Origin: Methylobacterium soli
GTDB lineage: Bacteria; Pseudomonadota; Alphaproteobacteria; Rhizobiales; Beijerinckiaceae
Assembly (NCBI RefSeq): GCF_008806385.1
Contig: NZ_VZZK01000010.1
Location: 124,001 to 188,000 of the forward strand
DNA: 64,000 nt
Direction of reading: 5' to 3'
The number at the start of each line of letters is the position of its first letter. Within the stretch, counting starts at the first letter, position 1. The notes beneath the pieces were generated by a model. It saw nothing but the letters and a program-made list of their open reading frames with translations, was not told where the DNA came from and made no database searches. Positions 9,426 through 18,659 of the stretch are shown here, piece by piece. Position numbers and translations under genes: made by a program.

Positions 9426-10232
9426 ATGAATCGATTCCGCATGTTCACCGCCGCCCTCGCGGCGACCACGATCCTAGCCGGCGCCGCCTACGCGGCCGAT
9501 CAGGCCGCGCCGTCGGTTCCGCAGGAGACCGCGGCGCAGAAGGCGGCCGACCGGGACGTCGGCAAGCTCTCCAAGGACGGCGCGCAGGCCTTCCGCGACC
9601 TTCACCTGGCCCGGATCGCCATCTTCGGCGCCGATCCGTCCCAGGCCAAGACCCTGATCGGCAAGGCGCAGGCCGCCCTCGACAAGGCCAAGACGGACGA
9701 GACCGTGTTCCTGAAGGCGGAGGCCGACCTCCATCCGCCGGCCACCACCGGGACCGCATCCTCCGACAAGGCGGCCGCCGCCAAAGGGGACACGAGCAAG
9801 GGGGACACGAGCAAGGGCGACATGACGAAGCCCGTGGCCTGGCTGCCGGTCGACGGCCAACTCCTGCTCGGCGAGGATTTCGTGGCGACGCCCGCCAAGG
9901 CCAGCGCAGTGGCCGACGCCAACAAGAGCCTGGCGAAGGGGGACCGGAAGGGCGCCCTGGAGAAGCTGAAGCTCGCCCATGTCGACGTGAACTTCACCCT
10001 GGCGGTCCTGCCGCTCGCCAAGACCACGGCGGACGTGGACCAGGCCGCCAAGCTGATCGACGCGAGCAAGTATTATGAGGCCAACGCCGTCCTGAAACAG
10101 GCTGAGGACGGCATGCGCTTCGACATGATCGACGTGATCGCGCTGCCCCAGAAGGCCGCGGCGGCCGCCTCGAGCGCGGATCACGGCCACGATGCGGCGA
10201 GCACCACCGCCTCCACCAAGCCGGCCAAGTAG
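9426..10232 (+). CDS. YfdX family periplasmic protein
   Basis: About 268 residues from the ATG at 9426 (AGGAG ribosome site). A classic signal peptide ends at AAYAAD near residue 24. The YfdX family shows as the helical pair around DAQKL-type segments: GKLSKDGAQAFRDLHLARIAIF with DPSQAKTLIGKAQAAL, and later LLLGEDFVATPAK and VLPLAKTTADVDQAAKLID. YfdX proteins are periplasmic, often stress-induced, and of uncertain biochemical role. A 15-base tandem repeat at 9783-9827 inserts three copies of a KGDxS-type peptide in a linker between the halves. It is divergent from the OsmC gene. Confidence 0.85.
   Translation: MNRFRMFTAALAATTILAGAAYAADQAAPSVPQETAAQKAADRDVGKLSKDGAQAFRDLHLARIAIFGADPSQAKTLIGKAQAALDKAKTDETVFLKAEADLHPPATTGTASSDKAAAAKGDTSKGDTSKGDMTKPVAWLPVDGQLLLGEDFVATPAKASAVADANKSLAKGDRKGALEKLKLAHVDVNFTLAVLPLAKTTADVDQAAKLIDASKYYEANAVLKQAEDGMRFDMIDVIALPQKAAAAASSADHGHDAASTTASTKPAK
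9783..9827 (+). repeat. 15-base tandem repeat, three copies, in frame
   Basis: Units at 9783-9797, 9798-9812 and 9813-9827, the last diverged. They encode KGDTS, KGDTS and KGDMT in a charged linker of the YfdX protein. Confidence 0.85.
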
Positions 10233-10356
10233 GCGTCGGCCAATTCACAGATCGGCCAAGTCAGGATTGGTCAAGTCAAGTCAGGTCAAGGCAAGATTGG
10301 CCTCGTCCGGGCCGCCTCCTCTGGGGCGGCCCGTCTCACGCTCGGGAGATCCCGCC
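10233..10356. repeat. Degenerate TCAAGTCAGG-type repeat tract
   Basis: Between the yfdX-like gene and the next gene, GGCCAAGTCAGGATTGG, GTCAAGTCAAGTCAGGTCAAG and related strings recur over about 70 bases (10237-10305). It looks like a decayed simple repeat rather than a regulatory site. Confidence 0.5.
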
Positions 10357-10860
10357 ATGATGCCCTCGTTTCCCGTCGGTCGCGCCCTCCGGACGGGCGG
10401 CGGCGCCCTCGTCCTCGCCGTGCTCCTCGCCACCAGCGCCTCGGCCGCCGGGCTCGAATGCGGCGCGCCGCCGGCCGGGCACCCGGCCGCGGACGCCGCC
10501 CTCACGGGGGTCATCACCTCCGCCCATCCCGATCCCGGCGCGCTGCGGGCGGCCATCGCCCGGCTGCGCCGGGACGGGGTGTCGAACGGAACGATCGTCG
10601 ACCACGCGGTGGCGGCCTATTGCCCCCTCGTCGCGGCGGATGGCATCCTGCCCCTCGACCGGAAGCGCGAGGCCGTCCGGCGCTTCGCCGCCGAGGTCAC
10701 GGCCAGCCTCTACGACCCGGGCCAGGACAGCGCCGTGATCCTGGCGCTGCCGCTCGCGCCCTCTCTCGTCGAGCGGGTCGACGCCGCCGCCGCGCGGGCG
10801 AAGACGACCCGCGACGGCTGGATCCTGGGGGCGATCGAGGCCGGCCTCGCGGGGCGGTGA
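10357..10860 (+). CDS. Secreted hypothetical protein with ribbon-helix-helix-like tail
   Basis: About 167 residues; the start at 10357 has a CGGGAGA ribosome site and gives a signal peptide ending at SASAAG. The mature protein has two cysteines (LECGAPP and AYCPLV). The last 40 residues (LPLAPSLVERVDAAAARA, then DGWILGAIEAGL) read like a ribbon-helix-helix DNA-binding segment, which is odd in an exported protein. The likeness may be chance, or the Met may be misassigned and the leader not cleaved. No family recognised. Base composition is genomic. Confidence 0.6.
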   Translation: MMPSFPVGRALRTGGGALVLAVLLATSASAAGLECGAPPAGHPAADAALTGVITSAHPDPGALRAAIARLRRDGVSNGTIVDHAVAAYCPLVAADGILPLDRKREAVRRFAAEVTASLYDPGQDSAVILALPLAPSLVERVDAAAARAKTTRDGWILGAIEAGLAGR

Positions 10861-10866
10861 GGCCCG

Positions 10867-11634
10867 CTACCACCAATTCGCGTTGATGGGCGCCGCCTCG
10901 GCCCGGCGCAGCGAGCGGTCGAGGGCCGCCAGGATCGTCCGCGTGGCGGCCTCGCTCTGCGGCGCCGCCGGGTCGCGCGGGCGGGGCAGCGCCAGCGCGA
11001 CCGTGTCGTCGAGGCGGCCGGGCTTCGGGCGCATCACCACCGCCCGGTCGGCGAGCGCCACCGCCTCGCCGACATCGTGCGTGACGATGAGCACGGTCGG
11101 GCGCGATTCCGCCCAGAGGGCCAGCAGGTGGCCGTGAAGATCGCGCCGCGTGAAGGCGTCGAGGGCCGAGAACGGCTCGTCGAGGAGAAGCACCCGGGGG
11201 TTGGCCACGAAGGCGCGGGCGATCGAGACCCGCTGCTGCTGCCCGCCCGAGAGCTCCCGCGGCCAGCGGCCCGCATGCTCGGCGAGGCCCACCCGCTCCA
11301 GCGCGTGGGCGACCCGGGCGCGCCGCTCGCCCCGCGGCAGGTCGGCGAGCCCGAAGGCGACATTGTCGGACACGCTCAGCCAGGGCAGCAGGCGCGGCTC
11401 CTGGAAGACGAGGCCGACGCCCGGATGGGGCGCCGAGATCGGCTCGCCGTCGAGGCGGATCTCGCCCGCGCTCGCCCGGTCGAGCCCGGCCACGAGGCGC
11501 AGCAGGGTGGTCTTGCCGCAGCCGGACCCGCCGATCAGGGCGACGATCTCGCCGGCCGGCACGTCGAGGCCGATGCCGGAGAGCGCCTGCGTGCCGTCCG
11601 CGTAGGTCTTGGAGAGGTCCTTGATCGTCAGCAC
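10867..11634 (-). CDS. ABC transporter ATP-binding protein, nitrate/sulfonate/taurine type
   Basis: A 255-residue ATPase with Walker A (GGSGCGKTT, near residue 36), the signature LSGGQQQRVSIARAF, Walker B (VLLLDEPFSALD) and the H-loop (IVTHDVGEAVALADR). The strongest likeness is to SsuB/TauB-type ATPases that drive uptake of sulfonates or related anions. Its partners, a permease and a binding protein at 12.4-14.3 kb, are on the same strand but separated by a 755-base stretch holding two small opposite-strand genes. It is converging with, and only 6 bases from, the gene ending at 10860. Confidence 0.92.
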   Translation of the reverse strand: MLTIKDLSKTYADGTQALSGIGLDVPAGEIVALIGGSGCGKTTLLRLVAGLDRASAGEIRLDGEPISAPHPGVGLVFQEPRLLPWLSVSDNVAFGLADLPRGERRARVAHALERVGLAEHAGRWPRELSGGQQQRVSIARAFVANPRVLLLDEPFSALDAFTRRDLHGHLLALWAESRPTVLIVTHDVGEAVALADRAVVMRPKPGRLDDTVALALPRPRDPAAPQSEAATRTILAALDRSLRRAEAAPINANWW

Positions 11635-11729
11635 GCGTTGGGCTCCGCACGGCGCTCCGCATCCGGCGAAGGCGTGTCACGGGAATGGCATAGGGGTTCG
11701 GCGCCGCCCGATGCTACAGGCTTGGGCGG

Positions 11730-12050
11730 ATGTCGACCGGAGAGATGGCGGCCGTGACCCTTCTGGTGAGATCGATCCGGGGCCTCGGCGGCCTCGCCGC
11801 GCTGGGGCTCGCCCTGTCCGCGATCCCGTTTCCGACGCGCGCCGCCGATCTCGGCGGCCCGGTGCCGGGGCGCTTCGCGGCCGTCTGCGAGGATCTCGGC
11901 CGGCTCTGCTTCGCGCAAGGCTGCGGGCGGGACCAGATCGACGCCGCGCTGGGCTGCCAGGCCCTCTGCCCGAGCGCCGTCGTGCTGCGCGTCGAGCCCG
12001 CCTCCTGCCTGATTCCGCACCCCCGCGCGGTCCTGCACGGGCGCCGCTGA
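11730..12050 (+). CDS. Small Cys-rich secreted protein, hypothetical
   Basis: About 106 residues with an N-terminal signal peptide (hydrophobic core LGGLAALGLALSAIPF, cleavage after TRAAD). The mature part has six cysteines within about 60 residues, in CEDLGRLC, GCGRD, GCQALC and ASC, suggesting a compact disulfide-linked periplasmic protein. Opposite in strand to the ABC genes on both sides. No family recognised; that it is a real gene rests on the export signal and the regular Cys pattern. Confidence 0.5.
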   Translation: MSTGEMAAVTLLVRSIRGLGGLAALGLALSAIPFPTRAADLGGPVPGRFAAVCEDLGRLCFAQGCGRDQIDAALGCQALCPSAVVLRVEPASCLIPHPRAVLHGRR

Positions 12051-12198
12051 GGCGATCAGCCGGCCTGCGACATTGCTGTGAAACGAAAACGTCCGCAACG
12101 CATTAACACCCTTGCATGGCGGCCCGAGGGCCGCCCCTCGGGTGACCCGCAATGGGCGGCAACGAGGCAAGCAAGCCGCGGGGGAAGGATTCGGGGCC

Positions 12199-12375
12199 AT
12201 GTTTCGGAGCGATCTCGACCCACTCCGTTCGGGGCCGGCCTCGGACCCGGTCCTGTACGGGATCGCCGCCGGGCTCGCGGAGCTGTTCCCGCCGGTGGAG
12301 GGCGCGCGCCGCTCCCGGCGTGAGGCCGAGGCGAAGCCCGAGGCCGACCAGGAGGCCGACGAGCGGGAGGCCTGA
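12199..12375 (+). CDS. Small hypothetical protein
   Basis: 58 residues starting at 12199; GGGGAAGG about 15 bases upstream is a possible but distant ribosome site. The first half is hydrophobic (DPVLYGIAAGLAELFPPVEG) and the second half very charged (EAEAKPEADQEADEREA). There is no signal peptide. It ends 14 bases before the convergent permease gene. Function unknown. Confidence 0.4.
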   Translation: MFRSDLDPLRSGPASDPVLYGIAAGLAELFPPVEGARRSRREAEAKPEADQEADEREA

Positions 12376-12389
12376 GGAGGCATCACCGC

Positions 12390-13259
12390 CTAGAGGGTCT
12401 CCCGGGCCGTATCCTGCCAGCGCGCGAGGGGCCGGGTCAGGGCCACCAGGAGCGCGTCGGCGAGCTTGCCCAGGACCGCGAAGGCGATGATGGCGGCCAG
12501 GATCTGGTCCGGCTTGCTGAATTGCTGGCCGTCGACGAGCAGGTAGCCGAGCCCCTCGGACGCGCCCATCAATTCCGCCGCCACCACGAACAGGAAGCCG
12601 AGGCCGAGGCCCGTGCGCAGGGCCACCAGGGTCGCGGGCAGCACGGCCGGCAGCAGGATGCGCCGCGCGAGCGCCGTCCGCGACAGGCGGAAGATGCGCC
12701 CCACCTCGACGAGCTTGCGGTCGACCGACGCGATGGCGCCCGCCACCCCGACATAGACGGGGAAGAACACCCCGACGGCGATCAGCGTCACCTTCGGGGT
12801 TTCCAGGATGCCGAGCCAGAGGATGAACAGGGGAACCCAGGCGAGGGACGGCACCGCCCGCAGCGCCTGCAGGCTCGGATCGAGGAGGTCGCGCGCCAGG
12901 GGGAGGGTGCCGGTGAGCGCCCCGACGAGGATGCCGGCGAGCGCCCCGAAGGCGAAGCCGAGCCCGACCCGCAGGAGCGTCGCCCCCACATGCGTCGCGA
13001 GTTCGCCCGAGGCCGCGAGGCCGTAGAGCGTGGCGCCGATCCGGCTCGGCGGCGGCAGCAGGCGCCCCGGCGCGACGCCGTAGCGCACCGCCGCTTCCCA
13101 GCCGATGGCGAGCAGCAGCGGCAGAACCAGCCCGAGGGCGAGGCGCCAGCCCCGGCCGAGGCCGGCCGCGCGGCGGGACGCCTTTGGGGATGCCTCCGCG
13201 GCCGGAGCGGCCATCGCCGCCTCCGTGAGGGTCCGTGCGCTCATGCGGCCGGCCGCCAC
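12390..13259 (-). CDS. ABC transporter permease, nitrate/sulfonate/taurine type
   Basis: About 289 residues from a GTG at 13259, or 284 from the ATG at 13244. Six membrane helices; the EAA-type loop that touches the ATPase is SVDRKLVEVGRIFRLSRTALARRILLPAVLPATLVALRTGLG in outline (near residues 175-215), typical of SsuC/TauC permeases. It follows the binding-protein gene by a few bases, so the two are almost certainly co-transcribed. The ATPase gene of the system is found 755 bases further on. Confidence 0.9.
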   Translation of the reverse strand: MAAGRMSARTLTEAAMAAPAAEASPKASRRAAGLGRGWRLALGLVLPLLLAIGWEAAVRYGVAPGRLLPPPSRIGATLYGLAASGELATHVGATLLRVGLGFAFGALAGILVGALTGTLPLARDLLDPSLQALRAVPSLAWVPLFILWLGILETPKVTLIAVGVFFPVYVGVAGAIASVDRKLVEVGRIFRLSRTALARRILLPAVLPATLVALRTGLGLGFLFVVAAELMGASEGLGYLLVDGQQFSKPDQILAAIIAFAVLGKLADALLVALTRPLARWQDTARETL

Positions 13260-13263
13260 CGCG

Positions 13264-14256
13264 TCAGCGCGCGGGCGCCGGGTTGAATTGCGGGTCGATC
13301 AGCCCGTCGACGGCGGCCTGCACGTTGGTGTCGGCCGGGATCACCCCGGCCTGCTGCAGGGCGATGCCCGCCGCCCGGATCGCCTCGGCCTGGGTCGGGC
13401 CGATGGCGGGCTGGCTGAGATCCGTGCGCTCGATCTGGCGGGCGATCACGGGATCGGGCAGCTTCGTGGCCGCCACCAAAGCGGCCTTCAGCGCCTCCGG
13501 ATTCTTGAGCGCGTAGGCGCGGGCCTCCTCGTAGGCGGCGATCACCGCCCGGACGAGGTCGGGATTCGCCTTGGCGAAATCCTCGCGCACGTCGAGGACG
13601 CCCCAGGTGTTGGCCGCCGGATCGCGGAAGAACAGCACGTCGTCGTTTTCGATCTCGGCCGCGGCCATCATCGGGTCGAGGCCCGCCCAGGCATCGACGT
13701 CGCCCCGGTCGAGGGCCGTGCGGCCGTCCGCGTGCTGCAGCAGGACGAGCTTGGCGTCCTTCTCGGTGAGCCCGGCCCCCTGGAGCGCGCGGATCAGGAA
13801 GATGTGCGGATCGGTGCCGCGCGTCACCGCGATGCGCTTGCCCTTCAGGTCGGCGACCTTGGCGATGCCGGTCTCCTTGCGGGTGACGAGGGCGGTCCAT
13901 TCCGGCCGCGAATAGGCGTAGACGGCCTTGATCGGGTTGCCGTTGATGCGCGCGAGCAGCGCGGCGGCCCCCGCCGAGGAGCCGAAATCGATGGCGCCGC
14001 CATTCAGGAATTCGAGCGCCTTGTTGGAGCCGAGGGACTGGGTCCAGCGCACCTTGATGCCCTGCGGCTTCAGCGCCTCCTCGAGGTAGCCCTTCTCCTT
14101 CAGGACGAGGCTGACGGGGTTGTAGGTCGCCCAGTCGAGGCGGACCTCCTTGACGTCCGCCGCGCGAGCCGGGGCTCCGGCGAGCGCCAGCACGCCGCAG
14201 GCGATGGCTCCGAGGGCGGTCCTCGCCAAGGTCCGGCGATCGAGGCGCAGCGTCAT
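13264..14256 (-). CDS. ABC transporter substrate-binding protein, aliphatic sulfonate type
   Basis: 330 residues with a twin-Arg-like start (RRTLARTALGAIACGVLAL) and cleavage at PARAADV. SsuA-type features include LDWATYNPVSLVLKEKGYLE, GSNKALEFLNGGAIDFGSSA and KGKRIAVTRGTDPHIFLI. The family captures alkanesulfonates, taurine or similar anions in the periplasm and hands them to the permease coded just downstream. No FMN-dependent sulfonate monooxygenase gene is nearby, so the ligand stays open. Confidence 0.9.
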   Translation of the reverse strand: MTLRLDRRTLARTALGAIACGVLALAGAPARAADVKEVRLDWATYNPVSLVLKEKGYLEEALKPQGIKVRWTQSLGSNKALEFLNGGAIDFGSSAGAAALLARINGNPIKAVYAYSRPEWTALVTRKETGIAKVADLKGKRIAVTRGTDPHIFLIRALQGAGLTEKDAKLVLLQHADGRTALDRGDVDAWAGLDPMMAAAEIENDDVLFFRDPAANTWGVLDVREDFAKANPDLVRAVIAAYEEARAYALKNPEALKAALVAATKLPDPVIARQIERTDLSQPAIGPTQAEAIRAAGIALQQAGVIPADTNVQAAVDGLIDPQFNPAPAR

Positions 14257-14300
14257 GAAATCCCTCCGTCAGCCGTCGCCCCGGAGGGGCGCGCGCGTAT

Positions 14301-14329
14301 CAGCTAGGCAGACGCGTTCTTTAAGTCAA
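14301..14329 (-). promoter_or_regulatory. Possible sigma-70 promoter of the ABC binding-protein gene
   Basis: On the minus strand TTGACT (14329-14324) is followed after 17 bases by TAGCTG (14306-14301), about 45 bases before the gene start. The -35 is good and the -10 weak. Confidence 0.3.
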
Positions 14330-14435
14330 ACAATTTTTCCGCGGAAGAGAACGCTTCGGACGGGCTATGGCCGGTCACGGGCGTGTGTCGCCCCGGCCCG
14401 CTGGCAGCGTGGGCGTAACATGCTACGGGGGAAGC

Positions 14436-17228
14436 ATGTTTGACGCCGTAGCAGCCTTCGACAAGGTTCTGGACAATCTCGACCGGGAAGCCCGCGAGCC
14501 GACGAAGCTCCGTGCCGTGCTGGTGCCGGAACTGCGCAAGGTTCTGGAGCGCGGCCACAAGGAGGCCGAGAAGCGCCTGCTGAAGGACCGCGACGGCATC
14601 GCCTGCGCGCGCGCGATCAGCAACCTCACGGATGCGCTCGTCAAGGCGATCCACGACGCGGTGGTCTGGCGCCTCTACCCGAACGACAATCCCTCCACGG
14701 GCGAGCAGCTCGCCGTCGTGGCGACGGGCGGCTACGGCCGGGGCACGATGGCGCCGGGCTCCGACATCGATCTCCTGTTCCTGCTGCCCTACAAGCAGAC
14801 CGCCTGGTCGGAGAGCGTCGTCGAGGCGATGCTTTACGTGTTGTGGGACCTCAAGGTGAAGGTCGGGCACGCCACCCGCTCGGTGGAGGAGTGCCTGCGC
14901 GAGGCGCGCGCGGACATGACGATCCGCACCGCGCTGCTGGAAGCCCGCTTCGTCTTCGGCACCCGAATCCTGTTCGAGGAGCTGGTGACGCGCTTCGACA
15001 TGGAGCTCGTGATCGGGACGGCCCACGAATTCGTCGAGGCGAAGCTGCGCGAGCGCGATGCGCGCGTCGCCAAGGCCGGGGCCTCGCGCTACCTCGTCGA
15101 GCCCAACGTCAAGGACGGCAAGGGCGGGCTTCGCGACCTCAACACCCTGTTCTGGATCGCGAAATACACCTACCGGGTGCGCGATCAGATGGAGCTCGTG
15201 GCGGCGGGGCTGTTCACCGCGGAGGAGTACCGCCTGTTCGAGCGCTGCGACGAGTTCCTGTGGCGGGTGCGCTGCCACATGCACTTCGTCACGGGGCGGG
15301 CCGAGGAGCGCCTGTCCTTCGGTCTGCAGCCCCGGATCGCGGAGCGCATCGGCTACGGGGCGCGGGGCGGCCTGTCCGGCGTCGAGCGCTTCATGAAGGC
15401 CTATTTCCTGATCGCCAAGGATGTGGGCGACCTCACCGCCATCGTCTGCTCGGAGCTCGAGGCGCGCCACGCCAAGCGCACCCCCGTGCTCGACCGCTGG
15501 ATCGGCCGCTTCCGCGACCGCTTCCGCGCCACCGCCATCGAGGCGGAGGATTTCTGGCTCGACCACGGCCGGGTGAACCTGCGGGCCGAGGACGCCTTCG
15601 AGCGCGACCCCGTCAACCTGATCCGGCTGTTCTGGCTCGCCGACCGGCACAATCTCGCGATCCACCCGGACGCCAAGCGCCTCGCCAACCGGAGCCTGCG
15701 GCTGATCGGGCACTCGCTGCGCTCCGATGCCGAGGCGAACCGCCTCTTTCTCGAGATCCTGACCTCGAAGAACTCGCCCGAGACGATCCTGCGGCAGATG
15801 AACGAGGCCGGCGTGCTCGGCCGCTTCATCCCGGATTTCGGCCGCATCGTCGCGATGATGCAGTTCAACATGTACCACCACTTCACGGTGGACGAGCACC
15901 TGCTGCGCGCGCTCGGCGTGCTGGCGGCGATCGATTCCGGCCGCGTCGACGAGGAGTTTCCGCTCGTCTCGCGCCTCGTCGGCACGATCCACAACCGCAC
16001 GGCGCTCTACGTCGCGATCCTCCTGCACGACATCGCCAAGGGGCGCCCGGAGGACCACTCGATCGCGGGCGCGGCGATCGCCGAGCGGCTCGGACCGCGC
16101 TTCGGCCTCAGCCAATCCGAGATCGAGACGGTGGCCTGGCTCGTGGAGCACCACCTCCTGATGTCGATGACGGCGCAGAGCCGCGACCTCTCGGACCCGA
16201 AGACCATCGAGAAGTTCGCGGATGTCGTGCAGACGCTGGAGCGGCTGCGCCTCCTCACCATCCTGACGGTGGCCGACATCACGGCGGTGGGGCCGGGCGT
16301 CTGGACCGCCTGGAAGGGCACGCTGATCCGCACGCTCTACGACGAAACCGAGGTGGTGCTCTCGGGCGGTCATTCTGAGATCGCCCGCACCGACCGGGTG
16401 CGCCTGATCCAGATGGCGCTGCGCGAGCAGCTCACCGACTGGGCCTCGGCGGATTTCGATGCCTACGCGTCCCGCCACAACCAGGCCTACTGGCTCAAGG
16501 TCGAGGCGGTGCGCCAGTTCAAGAATGCGAACTTCATCAAGCGCCTGATCGCGGATGGCCGCACCGTCGGCACCGAGGTCGAGACCGACCCGGTGCGGGG
16601 CGTCACCGAGCTGACGGTCTATTCCCCCGACCACCCGCGGCTGCTCGCCATCGTGACGGGCGCCTGCGCGGCGGCCGGCGGCAATATCGTGGACGCGCAG
16701 ATCTACACCACGACGGACGGCTTCGCCCTCGATTCCATCTTCGTCTCGCGCGCCTTCGACCGCGACGAGGACGAGATGCGCCGCGCCCGGCGCATCACGG
16801 CGGCGATCGAGAAGGCGCTCAAGGGCGAGATCAAGATCGCCGAGCTCGTCGCCGACAAGCACCCCCCGACGAGCACGCGCGCCAAGACCTTCCCGGTCCC
16901 GCCCGACGTCTTCATCGACAACGCCCTGTCGAGCCGCGAGACCGTGATCGAGATCACCGGCCTCGATCGGCCGGGCCTCCTCTACGAGCTGACGACGGCG
17001 CTGAGCCGCCTCTCCCTCAACATCACCTCGGCCCATGTGGCGACCTTCGGCGAGCGGGCGGTGGACGTCTTCTACGTCACCGACCTCACGGGCACGCGCG
17101 TGACCCAGCCCGACCGGCAGGCCACGATCCGCAGCACGGTGATGGAGGTGTTCGCGGGCGACGTCGCCGCCCTGAAGGCGGAGGGCCTCGAAGCCCTCGT
17201 GATCGCGCCCCCCCCGCGGGAGGCGTGA
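14436..17228 (+). CDS. glnD: PII uridylyltransferase / uridylyl-removing enzyme
   Basis: About 930 residues; the start at 14436 sits behind an ACGGGGGAAG ribosome site, which rules out the longer in-frame start at 14367. GlnD senses glutamine and adds or removes UMP from PII proteins, setting nitrogen control. Domains in order: nucleotidyltransferase with [19 protein letters not shown] (near residue 97-115), the GlnD linker domain, an HD hydrolase with [14 protein letters not shown] (near residue 530), and two ACT domains beginning near residues 725 and 836 ([18 protein letters not shown] and [17 protein letters not shown]). All key motifs are intact. grpE follows 158 bases later. Confidence 0.97.
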   Translation: MFDAVAAFDKVLDNLDREAREPTKLRAVLVPELRKVLERGHKEAEKRLLKDRDGIACARAISNLTDALVKAIHDAVVWRLYPNDNPSTGEQLAVVATGGYGRGTMAPGSDIDLLFLLPYKQTAWSESVVEAMLYVLWDLKVKVGHATRSVEECLREARADMTIRTALLEARFVFGTRILFEELVTRFDMELVIGTAHEFVEAKLRERDARVAKAGASRYLVEPNVKDGKGGLRDLNTLFWIAKYTYRVRDQMELVAAGLFTAEEYRLFERCDEFLWRVRCHMHFVTGRAEERLSFGLQPRIAERIGYGARGGLSGVERFMKAYFLIAKDVGDLTAIVCSELEARHAKRTPVLDRWIGRFRDRFRATAIEAEDFWLDHGRVNLRAEDAFERDPVNLIRLFWLADRHNLAIHPDAKRLANRSLRLIGHSLRSDAEANRLFLEILTSKNSPETILRQMNEAGVLGRFIPDFGRIVAMMQFNMYHHFTVDEHLLRALGVLAAIDSGRVDEEFPLVSRLVGTIHNRTALYVAILLHDIAKGRPEDHSIAGAAIAERLGPRFGLSQSEIETVAWLVEHHLLMSMTAQSRDLSDPKTIEKFADVVQTLERLRLLTILTVADITAVGPGVWTAWKGTLIRTLYDETEVVLSGGHSEIARTDRVRLIQMALREQLTDWASADFDAYASRHNQAYWLKVEAVRQFKNANFIKRLIADGRTVGTEVETDPVRGVTELTVYSPDHPRLLAIVTGACAAAGGNIVDAQIYTTTDGFALDSIFVSRAFDRDEDEMRRARRITAAIEKALKGEIKIAELVADKHPPTSTRAKTFPVPPDVFIDNALSSRETVIEITGLDRPGLLYELTTALSRLSLNITSAHVATFGERAVDVFYVTDLTGTRVTQPDRQATIRSTVMEVFAGDVAALKAEGLEALVIAPPPREA

Positions 17229-17318
17229 CCCGCCCGTGCCTTCGGGCCGGTCCGGCCAATTCGCCGGCGGCTACGCCCGGCAGCCGCCGTGCGGACCGGT
17301 TCCGGCGCGCGGCGCGGG

Positions 17319-17346
17319 TTGATTTCACGGCTCCGCCGTCTGATAT
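17319..17346 (+). promoter_or_regulatory. Possible promoter before grpE
   Basis: TTGATT (17319-17324) and TGATAT (17341-17346) are separated by 16 bases, placing a start point about 30 bases before the grpE ATG. A heat-shock (sigma-32) consensus was not evident. Confidence 0.35.
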
Positions 17347-17386
17347 CAGCGCCGACCCCCGAACCATTCCGGACGACAGAATCGCG

Positions 17387-18007
17387 ATGATGGGCAACGA
17401 CATGGAGCATGACGACCGGCGCGAGGAGCAGCGGGAGGACCGCGGCGGCGTGAACGGCGCCGCGCAGAACGGCGCCGCATCCGAGCCGCCGCCGGGCGCC
17501 GAGGCCCTGGCCGCGCTCACGGCCGAGCGGGACGAGCTCAAGGACCGGGTCCTGCGCACGCTCGCCGAGATGGAGAACCTGCGTCGCCGCACGGAGCGCG
17601 AGGTGGCCGATGCCCGCACCTACGCGGTGACGAACTTCGCCCGCGACATGCTCAACGTGGCCGACAACGTGCGCCGCGCCGTGGAGAGCGTGCCGGCCGA
17701 GACCCGCTCGGGCGCGGACGGCGCCTTCAAGGGTCTCCTGGACGGCATCGAGCTGACCGAGCGCGACCTGACCAAGACGCTGGAGCGCCACGGGGTGAAG
17801 CTGATCGAGCCGCAGGGCCAGCGCTTCGACCCGAACCGGCATCAGGCCATGTTCGAGGTGCCGAATGCCGAGGTGCCGACCGGCACCGTGGTGCAGGTGG
17901 TGCAGTCCGGCTACGTCATCGGCGACCGGGTCCTGCGCCCCGCCCTCGTGGGCGTCGCCAAGGGCGGGCCGAAGCCGGCTGCCGCCAACCCGTCCGACCC
18001 GGGCTGA
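17387..18007 (+). CDS. grpE: Nucleotide exchange factor GrpE
   Basis: About 206 residues from the ATG at 17387. GrpE releases ADP from DnaK in the cytoplasmic chaperone cycle. A charged disordered N-terminus is followed by the long coiled-coil helix ([20 protein letters not shown], then [10 protein letters not shown]) near residues 45-80, and the C-terminal beta domain ends with the family signature [21 protein letters not shown]. hrcA, its usual neighbour in many alphaproteobacteria, is not here; glnD precedes it on the same strand. Confidence 0.96.
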   Translation: MMGNDMEHDDRREEQREDRGGVNGAAQNGAASEPPPGAEALAALTAERDELKDRVLRTLAEMENLRRRTEREVADARTYAVTNFARDMLNVADNVRRAVESVPAETRSGADGAFKGLLDGIELTERDLTKTLERHGVKLIEPQGQRFDPNRHQAMFEVPNAEVPTGTVVQVVQSGYVIGDRVLRPALVGVAKGGPKPAAANPSDPG

Positions 18008-18061
18008 TCCGGCGCTCGTCCCGAGGGCCGCGTCGCGCGCCGTCCTCGGGGCCGCCCCGCC

Positions 18062-18430
18062 TCAGTCGAGGCAGGGCAGCAGCAGGGCCCCATCCGAGAT
18101 GAACTTCGCCTTGTCGCGGATCGCCCGCGGCGCCGCGAGGTTCTGAGCCACGCGGCCCGCTTCCGCGTGCAGGCGGTCGTGGCAGGCACAATGCGGAAGA
18201 TCGCCGGGGGGCGGGGTGCAGGCATCGTGATGCATGCAGGCGGCATCGAGGGCATCCACCGGCGGGTATCCCGGGCCGCGATTGCCCGGACCGCAGAAAT
18301 TGCCGTGGATCAGCAGGGCGCCGCGCGCGGCATCGATCCGGATCGGTTCCTGCGCCGCGGCCGGCGCGACGACCGCGATGGCCGCGGCGAGGGTGGCCGC
18401 CCGCAGGCGGCCCAGAGGGTTTGCAGTCAA
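18062..18430 (-). CDS. Small secreted phospholipase A2-like protein
   Basis: 122 residues with a signal peptide ending at APAAAQ (residue 27). The mature part carries what looks like a secretory phospholipase A2 core: a calcium-loop-like segment HGNFCGPGNRGPG (residues 42-54), then the active-site helix LDAACMHHDAC (residues 61-71) with the His68-Asp69 pair, then CACHDRL. Plant and prokaryotic sPLA2 enzymes share CG.....G..P.D.LD..C..HD.C, which this fits. If active it would hydrolyse the sn-2 ester of phospholipids in the periplasm or outside. The first Cys of the usual Cys-Cys pair is Ala. It converges on grpE. Confidence 0.6.
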   Translation of the reverse strand: MTANPLGRLRAATLAAAIAVVAPAAAQEPIRIDAARGALLIHGNFCGPGNRGPGYPPVDALDAACMHHDACTPPPGDLPHCACHDRLHAEAGRVAQNLAAPRAIRDKAKFISDGALLLPCLD

Positions 18431-18659
18431 GTCAGGTCCTTCCGGGATCGTTGAGACGCCCCTTCGCCCGCCAAGATGGGTCGCCGCCGCGACGCGGCAA
18501 CCGATCCGCCCTGCATCGCACCCAAAGCCTGGCCGTCGCCCTCAGAACCGGTCCTTCAGGCCCGCCCGCGCCACCGGGAAGCCGGAATCGATCCGGCCGA
18601 GGTGGGGGGCCGGGCGGCGCCCCCGGGGGCTTCGGCGGGCGCCGCCGAGGTCCCGCGCC

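Noticed and set aside
14304..17036. Very long open frame on the minus strand opposite glnD (and similar ones at 42933-46292 and 41329-42978 opposite the pumps).
   Set aside because: The high GC content keeps antisense frames open; the translations are Arg/Asp/His-rich without family motifs, and the sense genes are certain.
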